From JARRON01 sp037383845 (lineage in GTDB: Bacteria > Pseudomonadota > Gammaproteobacteria > Steroidobacterales > XN24), in assembly GCA_037383845.1 (NCBI GenBank), contig JARRON010000014.1, forward strand, positions 1 through 50,089: a stretch of 50,089 nt of DNA, given 5' to 3'. The notes beneath the pieces are model-generated. The model was given only the letters and a program-made list of their open reading frames with translations, was not told the origin of the DNA and did no database searches. Below, one piece after another: positions 34,794 to 44,167 of the stretch. The position numbers and the translations under genes are program-made. Each line of letters starts with the position of its first letter. Position 1 is the first letter of the stretch.

Positions 34794-36115
34794 GTGAACT
34801 GCCTCAGGGTGTCGCTGTCCGGCAGCCGGCCGACGGCCAGCCGCTCGGCGTGACGGCGCAGGGGTCCGGCGCCCATGCGGGCCAGCACCACGTCGCAGAA
34901 GGCGAAGGTCAGCAGGGTCCGCGCGGTGGCCTCGTCCACCCCGCGGGAGCGGAGATAGAACAGCGCCGTCTCGTCCAGCTGGCCCGTGGTCGCGCCGTGG
35001 CTGCACTTCACGTCGTCCGCGTAGATCTCGAGCTCGGGCTTGGTGTCCACCTCCGCCTCCTCGGAAAGCAGCAGGTTGGCGTTCGCCTGCTGCGCGTCCG
35101 TGCCGGCTGCGCCTTGCCGCACCAGGGCCCGGCCGTTGAACACCGCCCGGCCCCGGCCGTCGAGCACGCCCCGGTAAATCTGGTCGCTGCGGGTATGGGG
35201 CACGGCGTGGTCCACGGACGTGTGGTTGTCCACGTGCTGGCGGTCGCGAGCCAGGTACACGCCGTTCATGACGACTTCGGCGCCGCGGCCCGCCAGGGTG
35301 GTATCCAGGTCCAGCCTGGCGATCCTGCCGCCCACGGCGATGTTGTGACTGGTGAGCCGGGCGTCCGCCTCCAGCCGTGCCGCCAGCACCCCGAGGTGGA
35401 ATGCCTCGGGGGATTCCTCCTGGAGCCGGTAGTGTTCCACGGCGGCACCCGGTGCCAGCGCGATCTCAGTGGTGGCGCAGGCCAGGGCCTCGCCGGACCC
35501 GCCCGCGTAGTGTTCGACCACCGTGGCCCGACTGTTGGCCCCGGCACGGATCAGCACCCGGGGGGCGGAGAACGTCGCCTGCCGGGCGCCGTCGGCGATA
35601 AACACCAGCCGGACGGGCTCGTCCAGCTCGCAGTCCGCCGGGACGTCCAGCAGGGCTCCGTCGGTGAAGCACGCCAGCCCCAGGGCGGCGAAGCGGTGGC
35701 GCCGGGGATCCGCGAGCCGGCCCAGCAGGGGCTCGCAGGCGGGATGGCCGGCGGCCACGGCCTCGGCGAGGGAGCAGGCCGTGGCGCGCGTGGGCAGCCC
35801 GTCGGCCGACACCAGCCGGCCGTTGACGAAGACCAGGGTCGCTCCCTCGAGGCCATCCACGCCGGGCACGCTGCCGGGGATGGCCTGGGGCACGGCCGGC
35901 GCCGCGAAGCGGCGACGCTCCACGTTGCGCAGGCTGGTGTATTTCCAGGCCTCGTCGCGGCGGGCCGGGAATCCCGCGTCCCGGAACGCGTCCAGGGCCT
36001 CGGCGCGACGCTCGGTCAGCCAGGGGGCGTATTCGGCGGGGACTGCCGCGGCTTCCCCGACCCAGTCGGGCAGGGCGGCCGGGGCGGTCTTGCTGGCGGC
36101 GGTGGCTGAACTCAT
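34790..36115 (-). CDS. sufD: Fe-S cluster assembly protein SufD
   Basis: The 441-residue SufD pairs with SufB on the SufC ATPase in the scaffold complex. The N-terminal helical part contains ARRDEAWKYTSLRNVERRRF. The right-handed beta-helix core follows, and the C-terminal motif reads DDVKCSHGATTGQLDE, then FYLRSRGVDEATARTLLTFA. The ATG overlaps the sufC stop (ATGA) and its own stop overlaps sufS. Length matches the family (~423-440). Confidence 0.96.
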
Positions 36116-36887
36116 GCTGCGTCGGCCCCCTCCCGCAGCCAGTCGTAACCCTTCTCTTCAAGTTCCAGGGCCAGCTCCTTGCCGCCGGTCTTGACGATGC
36201 GGCCGCCGGAGAGAACGTGCACGAAGTCAGGCTCGATGTAGTCCAGCAGGCGCTGGTAGTGGGTGACCACGATCATGGAGCGGTCCGGCGAGCGCAGGCT
36301 GTTCACCCCGTTGGCCACGACCTTGAGGGCGTCGATGTCCAGCCCGGAATCGGTCTCGTCGAGGATGGCGAGCTTCGGCTCCAGGACGGCCATCTGCAGC
36401 ACCTCGTTGCGCTTCTTCTCGCCGCCGGAAAAGCCTTCGTTGACCCCCCGGTTGAGAAAACTGTCGTCCATCTGCATCAGCTGCATCTTGGACTTCACCA
36501 GGCCCAGGAATTCGAAAGCATCCACCTCGGGCTCGCCGCGATGCTTCCGCAGGGCGTTCAGCGCGGCCTTCAACAGGTAGACGTTGTTCACTCCCGGGAT
36601 CTCCACCGGGTACTGGAAGGCCAGGAACAGGCCTTCCCGGGCCCGCTCTTCCGGGTCCAGGTCCAGGAGGTCCTGGCCGTCGTAGGTGACCGAGCCCCCG
36701 GTGACTTCCAGGTCCGGGCGGCCGGCGAGCACGCCGGCCAGCGTGCTCTTGCCGGATCCGTTGGGCCCCATGATGGCGTGCACCTGGCCTGCGCCCACCT
36801 CCAGGTCCAGGCCCTTGAGGATGTCGCGCTCACCGGCGCGGGCTTGAAGATTCCTGATACTCAGCATGCTCTCGATTCCCTTGCTCA

Positions 36888-36888
<1 letters not shown>
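36112..36888 (-). CDS. sufC: SUF system ATPase SufC
   Basis: This 258-residue ABC-type ATPase energises the SufBCD scaffold. Walker A is GPNGSGKST, the SufC-specific signature is FSGGEKKRNEVLQ, and Walker B is LAILDETDSGLDIDAL. The ATG at 36888 overlaps the sufB stop (TGATG). The inner ATG at 36867 (MLSIRNLQA) would give the usual family start and is a reasonable alternative. No membrane segment, as expected for a soluble complex. Confidence 0.96.
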
Positions 36889-38336
<1,448 letters not shown>

Positions 38337-38362
38337 AACTGCTCTTCGCTCCTCGGGAATTG

Positions 38363-38842
38363 CTATTCGCGGGCCAGCCGGGCCGGGCGGCCGGGACTGG
38401 CGACCATGGCGCGGAGATCGATCACCGGCGGCCGGCCGGCCTCCAGGCTGACCAGTTCCGCCAGGGTGATGTCGCCCAGCGCCCGGCGGATGGCCACGTT
38501 GATGCTCTGCCAGGCCCCGCCGACCAGGCAGGTGGACTCCAGCTCGCAGGAGCCCTCGACCTGGGCGCACTCCGTGAGCGCCACCGGCCCCTCCAGGGCG
38601 CCGATGACCTCCGCCGCCGTGATGTCCTCCGGCGCCCGGGCCAGGCTGTAGCCGCCCTGGGCGCCGCGCTGCGCGGTTACCAGCCCCGCCCGGGCCAGCA
38701 ATTTCAATACCTTGCTGACGGTAGCGGGGGACAGTCCGGTGTGCTCCGCCACGGCGCTGGCGCTGTGCGGCGCGGCCCCCGCGCCGGCCAGGTAGGCCAG
38801 CACGTTGGTGCCGTAATCCGTCAGTCGGCTCATCTTCAGCAT
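38363..38842 (-). CDS. SUF operon Rrf2-family Fe-S regulator (IscR-like)
   Basis: This 159-residue Rrf2 winged-helix regulator has an HTH at ~28-55 (SAVAEHTGLSPATVSKVLKL), the wing GAQGGYSLAR and three cysteines C92, C99 and C105 that match the cluster ligands of IscR-type proteins. It resembles the SUF-associated IscR-like group. As first gene of the suf operon it most likely senses cluster status and represses its own promoter. Upstream lie a good sigma-70 promoter and an overlapping inverted repeat. Confidence 0.93.
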   Translation of the reverse strand: MLKMSRLTDYGTNVLAYLAGAGAAPHSASAVAEHTGLSPATVSKVLKLLARAGLVTAQRGAQGGYSLARAPEDITAAEVIGALEGPVALTECAQVEGSCELESTCLVGGAWQSINVAIRRALGDITLAELVSLEAGRPPVIDLRAMVASPGRPARLARE

Positions 38843-38894
38843 GGGCGTTCAGCGGGCTCCTGGCCGGTCGCCGGGTTGGATCCGGTTTCAATGG

Positions 38895-38909
38895 GGACCA
38901 TTTTAGTCC
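38895..38909. promoter_or_regulatory. Candidate operator of the suf regulator
   Basis: GGACCATTTTAGTCC is an imperfect 15-bp palindrome with GGAC/GTCC arms. It covers the -10 of the suf promoter, so a bound Rrf2 protein would block polymerase. It resembles Rrf2/IscR type-1 sites (GAC...GTC around an A/T centre). AGTCC also recurs at 38905, 38916 and 38922 on the plus strand. Confidence 0.4.
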
Positions 38910-38928
38910 TGATTGAGTCCCAGTCCAA
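38900..38928 (-). promoter_or_regulatory. Sigma-70 promoter of the suf operon
   Basis: On the minus strand TTGGAC (38928-38923) is followed by a 17-bp spacer and TAAAAT (38905-38900). The start near 38893 leaves about 50 nt of leader before the regulator ATG at 38842. Confidence 0.65.
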
Positions 38929-39005
38929 CCCCGGAGAGGGTTTCCGGCCGGGCGGCTCGGGCCACCGCGCCCGGGGCCGGGGCGACGGTGGCCGGGGTGT
39001 CCCTG

Positions 39006-39014
39006 TGCTAGCAT
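39006..39014 (+). promoter_or_regulatory. Possible extended -10 for the aldolase gene
   Basis: TGC-TAGCAT (39006-39014) has the TGN extension and a fair -10. No -35 is obvious 17 bases upstream. It lies about 75 bases before the ATG. Confidence 0.3.
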
Positions 39015-39087
39015 TTTGAACATCCGTCAGGGCAAAAAATGCTTGAAAAACCGCGCCGCCGGGACGGCAGGCGCTGGGAGGACGACG

Positions 39088-40110
39088 ATGAATCTCGAAG
39101 CACTCAACAAAGTGGCGCGGGCGATGATTGCGCCCGGAAAGGGCATCCTGGCCGCCGACGAAAGCCATCCCACCATCAAGAAGCGGTTTGATGCGGTAGA
39201 CGTGGAGAACACCGAGGAGCACCGGCGCCGCTACCGGGAGATGCTCTTCACGGCTCCGGGCATCGAGGACTGGATCGGTGGCGTGATCATGTTCGACGAG
39301 ACCCTGCGGCAGAAGAGCGCCGACGGGGTTCCCTTCGCGGAGCTGCTGGCGGGGCGGGGCGTCGTCCCGGGCATCAAGGTGGACAAGGGCGCCAAGCCGC
39401 TGGCGGGCTTCGAGGCCGAGAAAGTCACCGAGGGCCTGGACGGACTCCGGGACCGGCTGGCCGAGTATCACAAGCTGGGCGCCCGGTTCGCCAAGTGGCG
39501 GGCCGTGATCGCCATCGGCGACGACATCCCCACGCCGTTCTGCATCGAGGCCAACGCCCACGGCCTGGCCCGCTACGCGGCCCTGTGCCAGGAGGCGGAA
39601 ATCGTGCCCATCGTCGAGCCCGAAGTGCTCATGAACGGTGCCCACGACCTGGCCCGCTGCGAGGCCGTGACCGGCGCCGTGCTGGAGCAGGTGTTCGGCG
39701 CCCTGGCCCGGCACCGGGTCGCGTTCGAGGGCATGGTGCTCAAGCCCAACATGGTGGTCTCCGGTGACGAGTGCTCCACCCAGGCGGGAGTGCAGGAAGT
39801 GGCCCTCGCCACCGTTCGCTGCCTGCGGCGCTTCGTGCCCGCGGCCGTGCCCGGCATCGCCTTCCTCTCCGGCGGGCAGAGCGAGGAGGAGGCGACGGCC
39901 CACCTCAACGCCATGAACGCCATGGGGCCCCATCCGTGGGAGCTGTCGTTCTCCTATGGGCGCGCCCTGCAGGCCTCGGCCCTGAAGGCCTGGCACGGTG
40001 AGGACACCAATCTCGACGCGGGCGCGAAGGCTTTCGCGCACCGGGCCCGCATGAATCACCTGGCTCGCCAGGGTAACTACCGCCCGGAGCTGGAGTCCGA
40101 AGCGGCCTGA
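39088..40110 (+). CDS. Class I fructose-bisphosphate aldolase
   Basis: This is a Schiff-base aldolase that interconverts fructose-1,6-bisphosphate with two triose phosphates. The 340 residues match the class I (animal-type) family: APGKGILAADES near the start, the Schiff-base lysine K219 (GMVLKPNMV), FLSGGQSEEEAT, and WELSFSYGRALQASALKAW. The ATG at 39088 follows GGGAGGA; the frame extends 24 codons upstream without similarity. Class I aldolases are less common than metal-dependent class II in bacteria but occur in several gammaproteobacteria. The mla operon follows after 35 bases. Confidence 0.96.
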   Translation: MNLEALNKVARAMIAPGKGILAADESHPTIKKRFDAVDVENTEEHRRRYREMLFTAPGIEDWIGGVIMFDETLRQKSADGVPFAELLAGRGVVPGIKVDKGAKPLAGFEAEKVTEGLDGLRDRLAEYHKLGARFAKWRAVIAIGDDIPTPFCIEANAHGLARYAALCQEAEIVPIVEPEVLMNGAHDLARCEAVTGAVLEQVFGALARHRVAFEGMVLKPNMVVSGDECSTQAGVQEVALATVRCLRRFVPAAVPGIAFLSGGQSEEEATAHLNAMNAMGPHPWELSFSYGRALQASALKAWHGEDTNLDAGAKAFAHRARMNHLARQGNYRPELESEAA

Positions 40111-40115
40111 CCAGT

Positions 40116-40133
40116 CCGCCGCGGCAGCGGCGG
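40116..40133 (+). other. Hairpin between aldolase gene and mlaF
   Basis: CCGCCGC (40116-40122) and GCGGCGG (40127-40133) form a perfect 7-bp stem with a GGCA loop. It abuts the mlaF ribosome binding site (GGGGAGAG). With no T-tract it is not a standard terminator and could stabilise the upstream message end or modulate mlaF translation. Confidence 0.4.
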
Positions 40134-40145
40134 GGAGAGTGTGAC

Positions 40146-40991
40146 ATGGCAGTGGAAGCTGCACGGGTGCCTGCGGCCGCGCAGGACGAGAACAACATCA
40201 TCGTGATCCGGGACCTCTGGTATTCCCGGGGGCCCAACCGTATTTTCCAGGGCCTGGACATCGATATCCCCCGGGGGAAGGTCACCGCCATCATGGGCCC
40301 CAGCGGCACCGGGAAGACCACGCTGCTGCGCCTCATGACCGGGCAGGAATTGCCGGACCGGGGCAGCATCCTGTTCGACGGCGAAGAGGTCACGAAGATG
40401 AGCCGCCGGGCGATGTACGACATGCGCCGGCGGGTGGGAATGCTGTTCCAGAACGGCGCCCTGCTCACGGACCTCAACGTCTACGAGAACGTCGCGTTTC
40501 CGCTCCGGGAACACACCAAGCTCCCGGAGCGCCTCATCCGCCACATCGTCCTCACCAAGCTCCACGCCGTCGGGCTGCGGGGCACCTGGCACATGATGCC
40601 CTCGGAGCTCTCGGGAGGCATGGCCAGGCGCGTGGCCCTGGCCCGGGCAATCGTCATGGATCCCGAGGTCATCTACTACGACGAGCCCTTCGTGGGCCTC
40701 GACCCCATCTCCATGGGCGTCGTGGTCCGCCTGATCCGGCGCATGAACGACGCCCTGGGACTTACCAGCGTGGTGGTGACCCATGACGTGGAAGAGGTTT
40801 CCTCCATCGCCGACCGGACCTATCTGCTGTCCGAGGGCAAGGTGGTCGCGTCCGGCACGCCGGAAGATCTGCAGAGCAACTGCTCGGCGGTGGTCATGCA
40901 GTTTATGAACGGCATGGCAGACGGGCCAGTCCCTTTCCACTATCCTGCGCCGGACTACGGGGAGCAGCTGCTCGCCCGGGACAAGGACTAA
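40146..40991 (+). CDS. mlaF: Phospholipid transport ABC ATPase MlaF
   Basis: MlaF is the cytoplasmic ATPase of the MlaFEDB complex that moves phospholipids between inner and outer membrane to keep lipid asymmetry. The 281 residues contain Walker A GPSGTGKTT (51-59), the signature LSGGMARR and Walker B EVIYYDEPFVGLDP, followed by the MlaF-type C-terminus. It is the first gene of mlaFEDCB. The ATG at 40146 follows GGGGAGAG. Confidence 0.96.
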   Translation: MAVEAARVPAAAQDENNIIVIRDLWYSRGPNRIFQGLDIDIPRGKVTAIMGPSGTGKTTLLRLMTGQELPDRGSILFDGEEVTKMSRRAMYDMRRRVGMLFQNGALLTDLNVYENVAFPLREHTKLPERLIRHIVLTKLHAVGLRGTWHMMPSELSGGMARRVALARAIVMDPEVIYYDEPFVGLDPISMGVVVRLIRRMNDALGLTSVVVTHDVEEVSSIADRTYLLSEGKVVASGTPEDLQSNCSAVVMQFMNGMADGPVPFHYPAPDYGEQLLARDKD

Positions 40992-41034
40992 CCACCCCGC
41001 TTTCGCCGGCGGGATGCGGAAGGAGAGCCGGGCG

Positions 41035-41817
41035 ATGCAACGCCTGCTGCTGGACATTGGCTACACGATCAGGGGCTTCCTGGAGACCTTCGGCTCCAGC
41101 CAGCTCTTTCTCGTTCGTATCATCCTGGACCTGCCCTATGCCCTGAAGCGCCCGTCGCTCATCGTCAAGCAGGTCTACAACGCCGGTGTCCAGTCGCTGG
41201 TCATCATCATGCTTTCCGGCCTGTTCGTCGGCATGGTGCTGGCCCTGCAGGGATACAACACCCTTACCCGGTTCGGCGCCGCCGACACCCTGGGGGTTGT
41301 GGCGGCGCTGGCGCTGGTCCGGGAGCTCGGGCCGGTGGTCACGGCCCTGCTGTTTGCGGGTCGCGCCGGCACGGCCCTGTCTTCGGAGATCGGACTGATG
41401 CGGGCCACGGACCAGCTCTCGGCCATGGAGATGATGGCCGTGGACCCTATCAAGCGGGTGGTCGTACCCCGGTTCCTCGGTGGCGTGATCGCCATGCCCC
41501 TGCTGGCCCTGATCTTCAGCGCCATGGGCATCTTCGGTGCCTGGCTGGAAGGGGTCATCTTCCTGAAGATCGACGAGGGCGCCTTCTGGACCCAGATGCA
41601 GGCCCAGGTGGATCTCCAGGAGGACGTGATGTCCGGCATCATCAAGAGTTTCTTTTTTGGAGTGGCGGCCAGCCTGCTGGCTGTCTTCGAGGGCTACAAT
41701 TCCGTGCCCACCGCCGAGGGCGTGGGACGGGCCACCACCCGCGCGGTGGTGCTGACGTCCCTGTCCGTGCTCATATTGAACTTCATGCTCACGGCCTGGC
41801 TCATGGGAGAGGCCTAA
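41035..41817 (+). CDS. mlaE: Phospholipid transport permease MlaE
   Basis: MlaE is the integral membrane permease subunit. The 260 residues from the ATG at 41035 equal E. coli MlaE. Family motifs include FGAADTLGVVAALALVRELG, VTALLFAGRAGTALSSEIG and MRATDQLSAMEMMAVDPIKR. AGGAG (41021-41025) lies nine bases upstream. An in-frame ATG at 41014 would add seven residues but lacks a ribosome site. About five membrane segments are present. Confidence 0.96.
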   Translation: MQRLLLDIGYTIRGFLETFGSSQLFLVRIILDLPYALKRPSLIVKQVYNAGVQSLVIIMLSGLFVGMVLALQGYNTLTRFGAADTLGVVAALALVRELGPVVTALLFAGRAGTALSSEIGLMRATDQLSAMEMMAVDPIKRVVVPRFLGGVIAMPLLALIFSAMGIFGAWLEGVIFLKIDEGAFWTQMQAQVDLQEDVMSGIIKSFFFGVAASLLAVFEGYNSVPTAEGVGRATTRAVVLTSLSVLILNFMLTAWLMGEA

Positions 41818-41821
41818 CACC

Positions 41822-42295
41822 ATGCAACAGACACGCGCCGTAGAACTCGGCACCGGGCTATTCGTCTTCATGGGCATCATTGCCCTGTTTTTCCTGACGA
41901 CCCGGGTCACCACATTCGACCAGTATTCCGGCGAGTCCGGGTACGACCTCACCGCCCGGTTCGAGCAGATTGGGACCTTGAAGGTGCGTGCCCCCGTCTC
42001 CATTTCCGGGGTGCAGATCGGCCGGGTTTCGCAGATCGAGTTCGACGAAGACCGCCTGGAGGCCGTGGTGACCCTGCGGATAGCCACGGAGTATGACCGG
42101 ATTCCCAACGATTCCGACGCCAGCATCCTGACCTCCGGCATCCTCGGCGGACAGTACGTGGGAATCCAGCCGGGCGGGTCTGACGAGCCCTTCACGGACG
42201 GAGACGAAATCGAGTTCACGCAGTCGGCGGTCGTCCTGGAGCAGCTGATCGGCAAATACCTGTTCGGATCAGCCGGCGACGGCGAAGGAGAGTGA
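41822..42295 (+). CDS. mlaD: Phospholipid transport MCE protein MlaD
   Basis: MlaD is the inner-membrane-anchored MCE ring protein that binds phospholipid in the periplasm. In its 157 residues one N-terminal membrane segment (~9-26, GTGLFVFMGIIALFFLTT) precedes the MCE domain (~40-117, YDLTARFEQIGTLKVRAPVS, then GVQIGRV and GGQYVGIQPG). It is shorter than E. coli MlaD (183) at the C-terminus, as in many relatives. The ATG is four bases after the mlaE stop. Confidence 0.96.
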   Translation: MQQTRAVELGTGLFVFMGIIALFFLTTRVTTFDQYSGESGYDLTARFEQIGTLKVRAPVSISGVQIGRVSQIEFDEDRLEAVVTLRIATEYDRIPNDSDASILTSGILGGQYVGIQPGGSDEPFTDGDEIEFTQSAVVLEQLIGKYLFGSAGDGEGE

Positions 42296-42297
42296 TG

Positions 42298-42948
42298 ATG
42301 ATGCGCACGATGTTGAACGCGGGGGCTCTGCTTCTCGCCGGCCTTGTCGCCGCCCCGGCGATGGCCGCCGACAACGAGCCCGAGGCCGTCATCCGCAAGG
42401 CCTCCGAGGAGGCGCTGGCCGCCATCGACGGCCGGCAGGACGAGCTCAGGAAGAACACCGACGAGCTTTTCGCGGTGGTGGACGAGATCCTCCTGCCCAT
42501 CTGGGACCGCAAGTACTCGGGTCAGCTGGTCATGGGCAAGTACTGGCGGGACGCCTCGCCGGCCCAGCGGGACCGGTTTATCACCGGCCTCTACCGGAAG
42601 CTCCTGCGCACGTACGCCGACGCGATCCTGAACTACCGGTCCGACCAGCTGACCATCCTGGGCACCCGTGGTGACCTGGCCGACGGCAAGGTCATGGTGG
42701 ACTCGGAGGTGAAGCTGGACGACGGCACGCCGGTGCCGGTCAGCTACCGGCTGCGCAAGTCAAAGTCCGGCGGTGACTGGCTGATCTACGACGTCGTGGT
42801 GGAGGGCATCTCCTACGTCGCCAATTACCGGAAGCAGTACGCCGGCGAGTTCCGTAACAAGGGTATCGAGGGCGTGCTGGCTGACCTGGAGTCCGGCGGC
42901 GAGGACGAAAAAGACGGCGAAGACAAAGACGAGGGCGCGGCCGGGTGA
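42298..42948 (+). CDS. mlaC: Periplasmic phospholipid carrier MlaC
   Basis: MlaC shuttles phospholipid between MlaA and MlaFEDB. About 216 residues: a cleavable signal peptide (LNAGALLLAGLVAAPAMAAD), then the Tol-Tol-Ttg2 domain with YWRDASPAQRDRFITGLYRK and VSYRLRKSKSGGDWLIYDVV. Four in-frame start codons occur in a row (GTG 42292, ATG 42295, 42298, 42301); 42298 has the best spacing from AAGGAG (42285-42290). The C-terminus has an acidic tail (GGEDEKDGEDKDEG) not typical of E. coli MlaC. It overlaps mlaB (GTGA). Confidence 0.95.
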   Translation: MMRTMLNAGALLLAGLVAAPAMAADNEPEAVIRKASEEALAAIDGRQDELRKNTDELFAVVDEILLPIWDRKYSGQLVMGKYWRDASPAQRDRFITGLYRKLLRTYADAILNYRSDQLTILGTRGDLADGKVMVDSEVKLDDGTPVPVSYRLRKSKSGGDWLIYDVVVEGISYVANYRKQYAGEFRNKGIEGVLADLESGGEDEKDGEDKDEGAAG

Positions 42949-43313
42949 CCGGGGCGGAGGTCGCTGCCGCGCCTGCAGAGCCAAAGATCGGCCCGGGGCA
43001 GGTGGAGTTCGTCGACAAGGGCGACGGCCACTTCGCCGTGCGGGGCGACCTGACCTTCAGGACCGCCGGCATCGCCCTGGCGGAGAGCAAGGAGCTCTTC
43101 GCGGATCACTCCATCCTGGAGATCGACCTCTCGGAGGTGAAGCGCACCGATAGCGCGGGGCTGGCGCTGCTCCTGGAATGGGTTAACTGGGCGAAGAACT
43201 ACGTCCGGGAGATTCGCTTCCGGAACGTTCCCGACGAAATTTTCTCCATCGCCCAGATCAGCGAAGTGGATGATCTGCTGTCGAAGGGGGAGCGCTGGAC
43301 CGGCGTGATCTAG
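42945..43313 (+). CDS. mlaB: STAS-domain protein MlaB
   Basis: MlaB is the small cytoplasmic STAS protein that binds and activates MlaF. The 122 residues start with GTG at 42945, overlapping the mlaC stop. They include the STAS fold from ~25 and the conserved loop EVKRTDSAGLALLLEWVNWA, whose Thr/Ser region interacts with MlaF in E. coli. An N-terminal extension of about 20 residues is Ala/Pro-rich. It is convergent with mlaA, 15 bases apart. Confidence 0.93.
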   Translation: MTGAEVAAAPAEPKIGPGQVEFVDKGDGHFAVRGDLTFRTAGIALAESKELFADHSILEIDLSEVKRTDSAGLALLLEWVNWAKNYVREIRFRNVPDEIFSIAQISEVDDLLSKGERWTGVI

Positions 43314-43328
43314 GCGCGGCGTTCAGCC

Positions 43329-44129
43329 TCAGGGCTCGCCGGTCTCGTCGTATTCCCCGCCTTCTTCCTCCTCCCAGTCCTCGAACTCGTCCTCGAAGTC
43401 CAGGCTGATGTCATCGTCGTCGGCGGGCCGCCCGTAGATCTCGAAGCGGGTGTTATCGGAGTAGGCCTCGCGGACGAAAACATACTCGTCCGGCGCCTCC
43501 TGCCGGGCGCGATCCAGCGGGAACAGGCGCCGACGGGTGTCCACGATCTCCAGGGCGATGAGCTTGTCCCGGACGCTGGCGTCGAAATAGTTCCACGTGA
43601 TGTCCGTCTGGAAGCGCACGCCCGTGGCGAGCAGGCCGCGGACGGAACTCGGGCCGAGGAAGGGCAGCATGACGAACGGTCCCGGCGCCAGGCCCCACTT
43701 GCCGAAGGTCTGGTTGAAGTTCGCCCGTTCGGGCCCGAGGCTCGCATCCGAGGCGGCGTCGATGATCCCGCCCAGCCCCAGCGTCGAGTTCATCACGAAC
43801 CGGCCCGCCTGGCGGGTCGCCGCCAGGAACTCGCCCTGCAGCACGTGGTTCAGCGCCCAGATCGGCGCATTCAGGTTGTCGAAGAAGTTGGCCACGCCGA
43901 TCTTGATCGGCCGCGGCGTCACGGTGTCGTATCCGGTGGCGACCGGCTTGAGCACCCACCGGTCCACGGTGTTGTTGAAGGCGAACACGGACCGGTTCAC
44001 CGGCTCCCACGGATCGTAAGCGCCTTCGTCGGCGCTTCGGGGCTGGCTCGCGCAGCCGGCCAGCACCAGCAGCGCCGCAGCGGTGACGAAAAGCCTCGGC
44101 AGGGAACGGGAAGGGTATCTGTCGGTCAT
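43329..44129 (-). CDS. mlaA: Outer-membrane lipoprotein MlaA (VacJ)
   Basis: MlaA removes misplaced phospholipid from the outer leaflet and passes it to MlaC. The 266-residue protein has a lipoprotein signal (LFVTAAALLVLAGC, lipobox LAGC), then YDPWEPVNRSVFAFNNTVDR, FFDNLNAPIWALNHVLQG and FGKWGLAPGPFVMLPFLGPS, all hallmarks of the family. The C-terminus (~233-266) is a strongly acidic tail. It faces the mlaFEDCB operon from the opposite strand, so all six Mla components are encoded within 4 kb. Confidence 0.96.
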   Translation of the reverse strand: MTDRYPSRSLPRLFVTAAALLVLAGCASQPRSADEGAYDPWEPVNRSVFAFNNTVDRWVLKPVATGYDTVTPRPIKIGVANFFDNLNAPIWALNHVLQGEFLAATRQAGRFVMNSTLGLGGIIDAASDASLGPERANFNQTFGKWGLAPGPFVMLPFLGPSSVRGLLATGVRFQTDITWNYFDASVRDKLIALEIVDTRRRLFPLDRARQEAPDEYVFVREAYSDNTRFEIYGRPADDDDISLDFEDEFEDWEEEEGGEYDETGEP

Positions 44130-44167
44130 CGGGTCTTTCGCCTGCGGGTGGTGAGCAACCGGGGCGT

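Noticed and set aside
38905..38926. Three AGTCC direct repeats as an iteron-like array
   Set aside because: They are too short and too few, and are better explained as part of the suf promoter/operator.
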